Below are positions 7,058 through 14,663 of a DNA stretch of 64,000 nt, piece after piece. Origin of the DNA: Paenibacillus albicereus (GTDB lineage: Bacteria; Bacillota; Bacilli; Paenibacillales; Paenibacillaceae); assembly GCF_012676905.1 (NCBI RefSeq), contig NZ_CP051428.1, positions 349,501 to 413,500 of the forward strand. The letters are read 5' to 3'. Numbering within the stretch: position 1 is the stretch's first letter; every line of letters begins with the position of its first letter. Position numbers and translations under genes: made by a program. The notes under the pieces are model-generated. The model was not told where the DNA came from. It searched no databases and saw only the letters and a program-made list of their open reading frames with translations.

Positions 7058-9424
7058 ATGAAGGGATTTTCATTCGGAGGCGGATTGACGCTGGTCCATC
7101 TGGAGGCGAGCTCGCCGAGGCTGTTCGCGGCGGAGGACCAGCTGGACTGCCGGTACGTGAGGGCCTACTTCAAGCAGCAGGGCACGCCGACGGCGCAGTA
7201 CATCCAGGCCAGCCTGGCCGGGCGGTACGAGACGGCGGAGGACCTGCTCTCGCTCGGCAACGACGCGGTCGCCTTCCACGTCACGCCCGCCTCCTACCGT
7301 CTCTGCCGGGAGCTGAGCGGCACGCTCGCCGACCTCGACGGCTCGCTGCGGATCTTCTGGTTCGGCGAGTGGGCGGCCGAGCTGCCGGACCGCTCGCTGC
7401 CGGCGACGGTGGAGCGGCTGGTGCGCTCGGAGCCGGAGCGCGTCCTGCACCGGCTGCTTGAACCGGACGCGCCGGACGAGGCGGCCGACGAGATGGACGC
7501 GCTCGACGCCATCGCCGGCGTATGGGAGGAAGCGGCCTCGATGCGGCAGGCGCCGCTGCTGGCGGTCAAGGCTTCGGATCGGCTGGGAGGAGCATCCGCT
7601 CCGGACGGCCTCCGGCTGCACTCGCCGGAGCGGCTCGCCCGGGACATCCGGCTCGCGGCCGCGGCTTCCCGCCAGGCGCGGCCGGAGCTGCGGCTGATCG
7701 GCTACGAAGCGGCGACGGCCGACGAGGCGCGAGAGGCCGCCGTGGCCGAGGCGCTGGAGGCATGCGGGGGAAGCGCGACGTGGTCGGTCGAGCTGACGCT
7801 GGAGCGCTGGCGGAGCGGCGGAGCCGCCCGGCTCGCGGAGAGGGGCGCCAGCACGCTGACGCTGCGGCTGCCGGACAGCCTGGACGAGACGGAGCCTTTC
7901 CTCTCCGACATGCTCCGCGAGCTGAGGATTGCCTGGCCGGAGCTGCGGCTGCGTGTCGTGCTGGAGACGTCGCCTGGCAGCACGGAGTCGGGATCGAGGC
8001 GGGTCGCCGGGCAGCTGAGGCAGTGCCTGGACGAAGGGTTGCTCGCCCGGGATGCGATCACGGCCGCCATCCCCGCTGCCGCTGGTGCCGAGGCCCGCAT
8101 GCTGCTGCCCGCTCCGCTGGAGGAGCTGGCGCGTGAGCGGCTCGGATCGAGCTCGGAGGCGGCGCTCGTGAACGGCTTCCTCGCCTTCATGACCGGACAT
8201 TACCCGCCGCATGCCCTCGGAGGGGGCGCCAAGCATATCGGCGTCGACGAGGACGGCTGGAGGCCCGAGACGATCCGGCGCATGGGCGAGCATTCCGCCC
8301 TCAACAGCGCGATCTTTTTCGAACAAAACCAAGAAAACAGGGACGAAAGCTTGGATATAATAGAGCCGCCGATCTTCTACGATCAGGACGGCAGGTGGAA
8401 GCGGCTGGACCGCCGCTTCGACCGGGCCGGCGGCGAGGCCGAGCGCGAAGGTGTCTATCTCTCCAACGCCAATCGGCTGGATCGCGACGAGAGCGGCCGC
8501 TGGCAGCTGCGGCTGAACGACTTTCTGCTGGCCGAGCCGATCTCGCTGCAGCGCCAGCGCTATGAGGAAGCCGCGGCCGAGGACGGCGCGTGTGAGCCCG
8601 CCGCCTTCCGGCTGCTGGAGCTCCGCAGCGAGCGCGACCTTGATCGGTTCCTCGACGACGTGGACGGGTTCAGCCGCACGGGACGCTTCGCCCATGGCTA
8701 TGAAGTCCAGTCGCATGTAATGGACAGCTGCCGCTGGTCGGCGGCGGGCGCCTGCTCGGCCCGCAAGCTGCCGAGGCTGTTCGCGGACAAGGAGGGCGAG
8801 GTGGCCTCCTGCCGGGGCTGCGCGCCGATCGGGCATCTGGACGACACGCCGGACCAGCTGCTGCTGCAGGCCGCGGTGCTGTCCGACCAGGAGCAGCTGC
8901 TGCGCGGCTGCAGCTCCTGCGAGATCCGCTCGACCTGCTCCCAGTGCGCGTTCCTGCCTCCCTACATGACGGCCTCGCAGTATTGCGCCATCCGCCGCGA
9001 GCACGTCATGCTCCATCGCTACATGCAAGTGGTGCAGCTGGTCAAAGGGCTTCGCCGGCATACCCAAGCGCTGTCCGCGCTGGACGCCGAGACGCTGCTC
9101 GTCTCGCTGCCGACCTGCACCCACTACTACCCTCACCCCGGCATGGCCGCGCGTCCTTCGCTCGTCAGCGAGGCGGTGTTCCTCTTGACGACGGACGGTA
9201 CGCCGGTGCTGTACCAGGCCGTCAGCCAAAAGGTGCTCAAGCTCAGCGAGCCGATGGCGCTGCTGCTCGAAGGGCTGATGGTCGGCGCGACCGAAGCCGA
9301 GCTGGCCGAGGCGCTGCAGGCGAAGTACGGCACGGAGCCGGCCTACGCCGCCGCCGCCGTCTCGCAGGCGATCGAGCAGTTCAGCCGCCAAGGCTGCCTC
9401 CATCTGCCCGCACGGGCATCGTGA
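7058..9424 (+). CDS. daptide-type accessory protein with SPASM-like cysteines and C-terminal RRE (MpaC-like)
   Basis: 788 aa from ATG 7058, which follows GAGGAGGAGACGG; longer starts lack a ribosome site. The N-terminal half reads like a degenerate B12-binding/TIM-barrel architecture but has no CxxxCxxC radical-SAM motif. Cysteines cluster at C558 and C566, C585 and C588, C618-C621-C627-C630 (CSSCEIRSTCSQC) and C643, a SPASM-like pattern for auxiliary iron-sulfur or zinc binding. Residues 705-785 fit a PqqD-like RiPP recognition element. Family knowledge: in daptide biosynthesis an accessory protein with a C-terminal RRE brings the precursor to the oxidative decarboxylase. It is the first gene of the operon, 17 nt before the aminotransferase. 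The daptide role is inferred from architecture and neighbours. Confidence 0.65.
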   Translation: MKGFSFGGGLTLVHLEASSPRLFAAEDQLDCRYVRAYFKQQGTPTAQYIQASLAGRYETAEDLLSLGNDAVAFHVTPASYRLCRELSGTLADLDGSLRIFWFGEWAAELPDRSLPATVERLVRSEPERVLHRLLEPDAPDEAADEMDALDAIAGVWEEAASMRQAPLLAVKASDRLGGASAPDGLRLHSPERLARDIRLAAAASRQARPELRLIGYEAATADEAREAAVAEALEACGGSATWSVELTLERWRSGGAARLAERGASTLTLRLPDSLDETEPFLSDMLRELRIAWPELRLRVVLETSPGSTESGSRRVAGQLRQCLDEGLLARDAITAAIPAAAGAEARMLLPAPLEELARERLGSSSEAALVNGFLAFMTGHYPPHALGGGAKHIGVDEDGWRPETIRRMGEHSALNSAIFFEQNQENRDESLDIIEPPIFYDQDGRWKRLDRRFDRAGGEAEREGVYLSNANRLDRDESGRWQLRLNDFLLAEPISLQRQRYEEAAAEDGACEPAAFRLLELRSERDLDRFLDDVDGFSRTGRFAHGYEVQSHVMDSCRWSAAGACSARKLPRLFADKEGEVASCRGCAPIGHLDDTPDQLLLQAAVLSDQEQLLRGCSSCEIRSTCSQCAFLPPYMTASQYCAIRREHVMLHRYMQVVQLVKGLRRHTQALSALDAETLLVSLPTCTHYYPHPGMAARPSLVSEAVFLLTTDGTPVLYQAVSQKVLKLSEPMALLLEGLMVGATEAELAEALQAKYGTEPAYAAAAVSQAIEQFSRQGCLHLPARAS

Positions 9425-9441
9425 ACGAAAGGAGATCCGAC

Positions 9442-10848
9442 ATGCGGAACCATCCCTCTGCAAGCCAGGACCAACCCGCCGCCGGCGCTGCTCGCGCCGC
9501 CGATCCGGCGGCTGCGCCGCCGCCCGTCCTGCAGCCGCCCGGCTACCCGATCGTCCATCCGCTCAAGGACGTCCGTCTGGGCGAAGCCTTCCCCTCCTTC
9601 GCGGCGGGAGACGGCATCTACGTCCAGGACACGAACGGCAAGACCTATATCGACGGCATCAGCGGGCTCTGGAACGTCTCGCTCGGCTACCGCCATCCCG
9701 GCATCCGCCAGGCGATCGTCGACCAGCTCGACCGGCTGCCCTACGTCAACCCTGTCGACGGCGCCAATCCGACGACGCTCGCATTCGCCGAGACGCTGCT
9801 GCGCCTGACGCCGCCGTCTCTGGCCAAGGTCGCCTATACGTGCACCGGCTCGGAGTCGGTGGAGCTGGCGATCAAGCTCATCCGCAAGTTCCATCAGCTG
9901 TCGGGACGGCCGGAGCGCACGCTCATCGCGGTGCTCGACAAGTCCTACCACGGCACGTACTACGGCTCGATGAGCGCAAGCGGCATCGACCAGGAGATTT
10001 CGGAGAGCTACGGCCCCAAGGTGCCCGGCTTCCGGTTCCATCCCGTGCCGCTCGGCGACGACGGCAAGCCGGCCGTGCTGGAGGGCGAGCTGCTGGAGCG
10101 CCGGCTGGCGGAGCTGGAGAGGCTGTTCGCGGAGGAGGAAGGCCGTCTCGGCGGCATCATCCTCGAGCCGATCATCGGGTCGGGCGGCATCCTGCCGCTG
10201 CCGGACCGCTACCTGCGGAGAATCCGCGAGCTGTGCGACGCCTCCGGCGTCCTGCTCGCCTTCGACGAGGTGGCAACGGGCATGGGCCGCACGGGACGCA
10301 TGTTCGCCTTCGAGCACAGCGGCGCGACGCCCGACATCCTCTGTTTGTCCAAAGGCATCAACAGCGGCTACCTGCCGCTCGGCGCGACGCTGTTCAGCGA
10401 CGCGATCTACCAGGCGTTCGCCCGGGCCGGCTCTCATATCGAGCATCTGTCGACGCAGAACGGCAATCCGATCGCCTGCGCCGCCGGCCTCGCGACCGTC
10501 GAGGCGCTGGAGCAGCCCGGGCTTCTGGCCGAGGTGACCCGCAAGGGCGAGCTGCTCCGCCACCTGCTCAACGAAGCGCTGGCCGCGAATCCGCTGTACC
10601 TCGAGACACGGGGACAAGGGCTCATGATCGGCGTCGCCCTCACCTCGGACCGCTCGCAGCGGGCGCTGCTCGATGCAGACCGCCTGCGGGATGTCGTCGC
10701 CCGGCTGAAGCAGCGCGGCCTGCTCGTCTACCCGATCCATACGCCCGGCGTGACGACCGGCTTCCACCTGTTCCCTCCGCTGATTATCGAGGACGGCGAG
10801 ATCCGCAAGATCGTCCAGATCATCGCCCGCTCGCTGGGAGGGAGGTGA
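9442..10848 (+). CDS. class III PLP-dependent aminotransferase (daptide MpaD-like)
   Basis: 468 aa, ATG 9442 after AAGGAG. The fold-type I class III signatures are clear: FDEV with the pyridine-binding D275, LSKGINSGYLPLG with the Schiff-base lysine K304, and an N-terminal substrate region GISGLWNVSLGYRHP. The first 35 residues are Ala/Pro rich. In daptide pathways an aminotransferase of this class aminates the methyl ketone left after oxidative decarboxylation of the C-terminal Thr. Here it lies between the RRE accessory gene and the precursor array, which supports that role. By sequence alone it could also be an omega-amino acid or beta-alanine:pyruvate type transaminase. Confidence 0.8.
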   Translation: MRNHPSASQDQPAAGAARAADPAAAPPPVLQPPGYPIVHPLKDVRLGEAFPSFAAGDGIYVQDTNGKTYIDGISGLWNVSLGYRHPGIRQAIVDQLDRLPYVNPVDGANPTTLAFAETLLRLTPPSLAKVAYTCTGSESVELAIKLIRKFHQLSGRPERTLIAVLDKSYHGTYYGSMSASGIDQEISESYGPKVPGFRFHPVPLGDDGKPAVLEGELLERRLAELERLFAEEEGRLGGIILEPIIGSGGILPLPDRYLRRIRELCDASGVLLAFDEVATGMGRTGRMFAFEHSGATPDILCLSKGINSGYLPLGATLFSDAIYQAFARAGSHIEHLSTQNGNPIACAAGLATVEALEQPGLLAEVTRKGELLRHLLNEALAANPLYLETRGQGLMIGVALTSDRSQRALLDADRLRDVVARLKQRGLLVYPIHTPGVTTGFHLFPPLIIEDGEIRKIVQIIARSLGGR

Positions 10849-10856
10849 GCGCGAGC

Positions 10857-10988
10857 ATGAATCCGGCCAAGCATGACCTGGCCTCGCCGCTGGAGCTGCC
10901 TCCGGCCGAGCCGGAAGCGGAGTCCGTCGTCATCTCCCGGCTGCGGGCCTGCCTGCATCGCATCGGCAGCTTCCTTTCCTTCCGCTGA
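10857..10988 (+). CDS. 43-aa putative precursor peptide with acidic leader and cationic C-terminus
   Basis: The start ATG 10857 is 8 nt after GGAGGTGA, which overlaps the aminotransferase stop. The first 23 residues are Pro/Glu rich (LELPPAEPEAES); the last 20 are amphipathic and cationic, with RLRACLHRIGSFLSFR at the end: one Cys, three Ser, four Arg and one His. The plan is that of a leader plus core peptide. Unlike the seven main precursors, its C-terminal part offers Cys and Ser residues that a YcaO cyclodehydratase could use. No family recognised. Confidence 0.6.
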   Translation: MNPAKHDLASPLELPPAEPEAESVVISRLRACLHRIGSFLSFR

Positions 10989-11032
10989 CCGATCCGCGAC
11001 CTGTCCTTCATTCCGCCTAGGAGGTGATACCC

Positions 11033-11119
11033 ATGATGGCAATCTGGCCTCTTCCGTTCCCGAAGCTTCCGATTCCGTTCCCGCATCCGTTCCCGATCGA
11101 TCCGATCATCTTCTTCTAA
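11033..11119 (+). CDS. 28-aa proline/phenylalanine-rich peptide
   Basis: ATG 11033 (ATGATG) sits 7 nt after the very strong CTAGGAGGTGAT, the same kind of ribosome site used by the precursors that follow. The peptide has nine Pro and six Phe in 28 residues, with PFPKLPIPFPHPFP in the middle and IIFF at the end. It has no recognisable leader and no Cys, Ser or Thr. I know no family like it. It may be a structural, regulatory or antimicrobial peptide of the cluster, or a relic; its ribosome site argues it is translated. Confidence 0.5.
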   Translation: MMAIWPLPFPKLPIPFPHPFPIDPIIFF

Positions 11120-11162
11120 TCGCTAGCATCCCGAGTGCATTCCATTCCAGGAGGTGAATTCC

Positions 11163-11273
11163 ATGAACGAAATCTCCCTGCAGCTCGAAGAGCTGGAAGC
11201 CGTCGCGGCTCCTGGCTGGCAAGATACGGTCGTCATCATCGCGATCGGTCTGGGCATCGCGGCCCTCACCTAG
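11163..11273 (+). CDS. daptide-like precursor 1
   Basis: 36 aa after AGGAGGTGAATTCC. The leader reads NEISLQLEELEAV and ends in AAPG; the core (WQDTVV onward) is hydrophobic with Gly and closes with AALT. The C-terminal residue is Thr, the residue converted in daptides. It is the most divergent of the seven, the only one not ending in AFT, and has an internal Thr (WQDT). Confidence 0.8.
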   Translation: MNEISLQLEELEAVAAPGWQDTVVIIAIGLGIAALT

Positions 11274-11323
11274 GTTTTGAACCCCGCGTCAAGCGCTTGA
11301 TTCCACGAGAGGAGGTGAAATCC

Positions 11324-11437
11324 ATGAAGAACCTGTCCCTGCAGCTCGAAGAGCTCGAGGCGGTCGCCGCTCCGGTCGATTGGGGCGATGTCGCGATCGG
11401 CGTCGGCATCGGCATCGGCGTCATCGCCTTCACGTAA
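11324..11437 (+). CDS. daptide-like precursor 2
   Basis: 37 aa, ribosome site GAGGAGGTGAAATCC. Leader KNLSLQLEELEAV, junction AAPVDW, core with alternating Gly and Ile/Val and terminal VIAFT. The core has no Cys or Ser, and its only Thr is the last residue. The Gly-rich hydrophobic segment would make a short membrane helix. Confidence 0.85.
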   Translation: MKNLSLQLEELEAVAAPVDWGDVAIGVGIGIGVIAFT

Positions 11438-11482
11438 TCCGTGTTCTCCTGCATTCGAGATTCGGCCAAGGAGGTGAAATCC

Positions 11483-11599
11483 ATGAAAAACCTGTCCCTG
11501 CAGCTCGAGGAGCTCGAAGGCGTGACCGCGCCGGACTGGCAAGACGTCGCGATCGGCATCGGCATCGGCATCGGCATCGGAGCGATCGCCTTCACGTAA
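11483..11599 (+). CDS. daptide-like precursor 3
   Basis: 38 aa, ribosome site AAGGAGGTGAAATCC. Same leader family as precursor 2 (SLQLEELEGV), junction TAPDW, and a core with five Gly at every second position ending AIAFT. Sequence and spacing suggest that precursors 2 and 3 are a duplication. Confidence 0.85.
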   Translation: MKNLSLQLEELEGVTAPDWQDVAIGIGIGIGIGAIAFT

Positions 11600-11642
11600 T
11601 CGATCGGCCTGATTCAGCTTCCATAGAAAGGAGGCCAAATCC

Positions 11643-11768
11643 ATGAACCAAGCTCTGTCCCTCCAGCTGGAGGAACTGGAAACCGTCGCGGCACCGGGCG
11701 ACGGCGCGTACATCGCCGGCGTAGCGGTAGGCGTCGCGATCGGCATCGGCATCATCGCCTTCACGTAA
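11643..11768 (+). CDS. daptide-like precursor 4
   Basis: 41 aa, ribosome site GAAAGGAGGCCAAATCC. Leader NQALSLQLEELETV, junction AAPGDGAY, core with AGVAVGVAIG and terminal GIIAFT. Nearly identical to precursor 6. Confidence 0.85.
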   Translation: MNQALSLQLEELETVAAPGDGAYIAGVAVGVAIGIGIIAFT

Positions 11769-11809
11769 TTCCCTATCCAACCCAATTCTATTGAAAGGAG
11801 GAACCATCC

Positions 11810-11947
11810 ATGAACCGATCCCTGAACCTGCACATGGAGCTGCTCGAAGACGTAGCCGCCCCCGGCGACGCGCAAGACTTCGTCGAAGGCGTAGCCGTCG
11901 GCCTGGGCGCCGTCGCAGCCGTCGTCGGCATCATCGCCTTCACGTAA
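11810..11947 (+). CDS. daptide-like precursor 5 (second leader type)
   Basis: 45 aa, ribosome site GAAAGGAGGAACCATCC. The leader differs from precursors 1-4: NRSLNLHMELLEDV. Junction AAPGDAQDF, core with EGVAVGLGAVAA and terminal GIIAFT. Nearly identical to precursor 7. Confidence 0.85.
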   Translation: MNRSLNLHMELLEDVAAPGDAQDFVEGVAVGLGAVAAVVGIIAFT

Positions 11948-11987
11948 GGCCAACCCCCCTCATTCTTCGAAAAAGGAGGCCAAACCC

Positions 11988-12113
11988 ATGAACCAAGCCC
12001 TGTCCCTGCAGCTGGAGGAACTGGAAGCCGTCGCGGCTCCCGGCGACGCGGAATACATCGCCGGCGTAGCGGTAGGCGTCGCCATCGGCATCGGCATCAT
12101 CGCCTTCACGTAA
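11988..12113 (+). CDS. daptide-like precursor 6
   Basis: 41 aa, ribosome site AAAAAGGAGGCCAAACCC. It differs from precursor 4 in only a few residues (leader EAV for ETV; AAPGDAEY for AAPGDGAY). Terminal GIIAFT. Confidence 0.85.
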   Translation: MNQALSLQLEELEAVAAPGDAEYIAGVAVGVAIGIGIIAFT

Positions 12114-12201
12114 TCGCGGCCTTACTTAACCGAGATCGACCCTTTTCACCCTATCCTGGCCTTGATCCAACCCAAACCTATTATCCAAGGAGGAATCATC
12201 C

Positions 12202-12339
12202 ATGAACCAATCCCTGAACCTGCATATGGAACTGCTTGAGGACGTATCCGCTCCAGGCAGCGGCAAAGACTTCGTCGAAGGCGTAGCCGTCGGCCTGGGC
12301 GCTGTCGCAGCCGTCACCGCCATCATCGCCTTCACCTAA
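12202..12339 (+). CDS. daptide-like precursor 7 (second leader type)
   Basis: 45 aa, ribosome site CAAGGAGGAATCATCC. Leader NQSLNLHMELLEDV, junction SAPGSGKDF, core ending TAIIAFT. It is the partner copy of precursor 5. Of the GIIAFT/AIIAFT peptides it is the only one with an extra Thr (near the C-terminus) and a Ser at the junction. Confidence 0.85.
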   Translation: MNQSLNLHMELLEDVSAPGSGKDFVEGVAVGLGAVAAVTAIIAFT

Positions 12340-12402
12340 GACCTGCTGGACGAACGATCGCCCGCTTGACCCGGCTGAGCCTCTCAGCCGCTTGAGATGG
12401 GA

Positions 12403-12444
12403 GACTCTCTCCCCGCCTGGACGCTGGAGCCGGGCGGGGGAGTC
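12403..12444 (+). other. stem-loop between precursor array and protease gene
   Basis: GACTCTCTCCCCGCC (12403-12417) pairs imperfectly with GGCGGGGGAGTC (12433-12444). There is no T run, so it is more likely to set the ratio of precursor to downstream mRNA, by stabilisation or partial termination, than to act as a full terminator. Confidence 0.45.
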
Positions 12445-12536
12445 CTCCCCATGACGCTGCGCATCGACGGCTTGCCGCCCTTTTTCACGACTTTGGCTTT
12501 TCTTCTGGACACTATGAACGATTCGAGGTGAACGAG

Positions 12537-13733
12537 ATGTCGACCGCATCAGCCTTCGATATCCATGAGATCGAAAACAACCTGTTCCTGGTTCAACATA
12601 GATCAAGCCGCAAGTTCATCCGCATGGGACCGCGCGAGACGGAGTACCTGCAATATCTCGCCTCGACACCCGCCGCCGCGAGCTCCGCTCCGCAGGGCGA
12701 GGCGGCCGAGCAGGCCGCCCCCTACGCCGGCAGCCTATCGGAGGAGGAGCAGGCTTATCTCGCCTCCAAGTTCGGCGAATGGGGCTTCCTCGACCCGGCC
12801 GTGCCGGAGGAGGAAGCGGCCGGCACCCGCAAGTGGCGCTTCAACTGGCGCATCGACGATCTGACGACGATCAAGTTCTTCTCCGTCGATCCCGACGCCT
12901 GGCTGGACCGCCGGCTGCCGCTCATCCGCTCGCTGCTCCATCCGGCGGCGATCGCGGCCTACGGGCTTGTCATGCTCGGCGCCCTCGCGCTGCTGCTGGC
13001 GCAGCCGCAGCTGGCCGTCGGCCTCGACCCGTACGGCCTCGGCTGGGCCCAGTACGCGGCGATCTACGCGATGATCGTCCTGACGACAGTCATCCACGAG
13101 CTCGGCCACGGCATGACGTGCAAATACTACGGCGGACGCGTGAAGCAGATGGGCGCGATGCTGTTCTACTTCAGCCCGGCGATGTTCTGCGACGTGAGCG
13201 ACACGTATACGTTCCGGCGCAGGCGGCATAAGATGGCGGTGCTGGCGGCAGGCGTGTTCAGCCAGTGGCTGCTCTCCTCGCTCGCGATCCTCGCCTACGG
13301 CGGGCTCCAAGCGGCCGGAGCGCAGCCGTCGGAGCTGCTGCTGTATTACGCCTTCGCCAACGTCGGCATGAGCGTGCTCAACCTGATGCCGCTCGTCAAG
13401 CTCGACGGCTACTGGATGCTGAGCCACTGCCTCGGCATCGCCAACCTGCGGAGCAAGGCGTTCCGCTCTCTCTGGAGCCTGCTGCGCCTGCCCGGCCCCC
13501 GCGATCCGATCGCGGCAAGCCCCCCGAGCCGCCGGGAGCGCTCGATCCTGCTCGCCTACGGCGCGGCGGCGGCGGCGTTCACCCCCTGCTTCTGGCTCTG
13601 GGGCATCCTGCAGGTGCAGGAGCGGCTGCAAGGCTGGATCGGCGCCTTCAGCTTCCTCGTGACCGCCGGCATCGCGGTCGTCATGCTCTATCACATGGGC
13701 AAGTTTTTCCGGACGATGAGACAGCCGGCTTAA
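12537..13733 (+). CDS. M50-family intramembrane metalloprotease (leader peptidase candidate)
   Basis: 398 aa. ATG 12537 is chosen because GAGGTG just upstream is its ribosome site; the GTG inside that site would give three extra residues. The zinc motif HELGHG lies at H187-H191 and the third ligand in VKLDGYWML at D290, with several membrane spans around them. The first 90 residues resemble a PqqD-like/winged-helix fold (HEIENNLFLVQHRSSRKF), which in such proteases can recognise the leader. Known daptide clusters include an intramembrane metalloprotease. Here it follows the seven precursors and precedes the exporter, so leader removal at the membrane is the likely task. Confidence 0.8.
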   Translation: MSTASAFDIHEIENNLFLVQHRSSRKFIRMGPRETEYLQYLASTPAAASSAPQGEAAEQAAPYAGSLSEEEQAYLASKFGEWGFLDPAVPEEEAAGTRKWRFNWRIDDLTTIKFFSVDPDAWLDRRLPLIRSLLHPAAIAAYGLVMLGALALLLAQPQLAVGLDPYGLGWAQYAAIYAMIVLTTVIHELGHGMTCKYYGGRVKQMGAMLFYFSPAMFCDVSDTYTFRRRRHKMAVLAAGVFSQWLLSSLAILAYGGLQAAGAQPSELLLYYAFANVGMSVLNLMPLVKLDGYWMLSHCLGIANLRSKAFRSLWSLLRLPGPRDPIAASPPSRRERSILLAYGAAAAAFTPCFWLWGILQVQERLQGWIGAFSFLVTAGIAVVMLYHMGKFFRTMRQPA

Positions 13734-13766
13734 CCGGCTCCAAACCAAGACAAGGTGGGATATGAG

Positions 13767-14663
13767 ATGGGACTGGAAATCAATCACTTAATCAAGCGCT
13801 ACGGAGGGAAGACGGTGCTGCACGGCATCTCGCTCGAAGCGCGCACCGGCCAGGCGTTCGGCCTGCTCGGCGGCAACGGGGCGGGCAAGACGACGACGAT
13901 CCGCTCCGTCCTCGGCCTGGTCGAGTACGAGTCCGGCTCCATCACCTGGGACGGCAAGCCGATCCAGGACAACCGCCCGAGCATCGGCTATCTGCCGGAG
14001 GAGCGCGGCCTGTATCCGAAGGAGAAGGTCAGCGAGCAGCTCATCTACTTCGCGATGCTAGAGGGACTGTCCCGGCCGGCGGCGGTCAAGGCGATGCGCG
14101 GCTGGCTGGAGCGGCTCGGCATCGCCGAGCACGAGGGCAAGCGCGTCGAGCAGCTGTCCAAGGGCAATCAGCAGAAGGTGCAGATCATCTCCTCGCTCAT
14201 CCACGATCCCGAGCTGGTCATCCTCGACGAGCCGTTCAGCGGCCTCGACCCGGTCAACTCCGACATGCTGGCATCCGTCGTGCAGGACCAGCTGAAGCTG
14301 GGCAAGACGATGATTTTCTCCAGCCACCAGATGGGCCAGGTCGAGCGGTTCTGCGACTATGTGTGCATTCTCAAGCGCGGCCAGATGACCGTCTCCGGCA
14401 AGCTGGCCGACATCAAGCGCTCCTACGGGCGCACGAGCCTGCTGCTGCGCAGCGAGCAGGACTTGACCCCGCATCTGGCGACGTTCGGCATGCAGCCGGT
14501 CGAGGAGTCGCTCCATGAGTGGCAGGTCAAGGTCGACAGCGAGGAGCAGGCCCACGGCCTCATGCAGTCGATGGCGGGCGCGGGCGTGAAGCTGCTCAAG
14601 TTCGAGCTCAAGGAGCCGACGCTCCATGAAATCTTCATTGAAAAGGTAGGCGAAGGAGCATGA
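13767..14663 (+). CDS. ABC transporter ATPase (peptide export)
   Basis: 298 aa from ATG 13767, after AAGGTGGGA; the upstream GTG lies inside that site. Walker A GGNGAGKTT at about 35-43, signature LSKGNQQK at about 131 and Walker B VILDEP at about 151, then a C-terminal region as in NatA/YhaQ-type ATPases. It overlaps the permease gene by four bases (ATGA). With the permease it probably exports the mature peptides or gives self-protection. Confidence 0.9.
   Translation: MGLEINHLIKRYGGKTVLHGISLEARTGQAFGLLGGNGAGKTTTIRSVLGLVEYESGSITWDGKPIQDNRPSIGYLPEERGLYPKEKVSEQLIYFAMLEGLSRPAAVKAMRGWLERLGIAEHEGKRVEQLSKGNQQKVQIISSLIHDPELVILDEPFSGLDPVNSDMLASVVQDQLKLGKTMIFSSHQMGQVERFCDYVCILKRGQMTVSGKLADIKRSYGRTSLLLRSEQDLTPHLATFGMQPVEESLHEWQVKVDSEEQAHGLMQSMAGAGVKLLKFELKEPTLHEIFIEKVGEGA

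Noticed and set aside
11163-12339. Precursors as class II lanthipeptides or lasso peptides
   Set aside because: Cores lack Cys and have almost no Ser or Thr, and no lanthionine synthetase or lasso cyclase gene is present.
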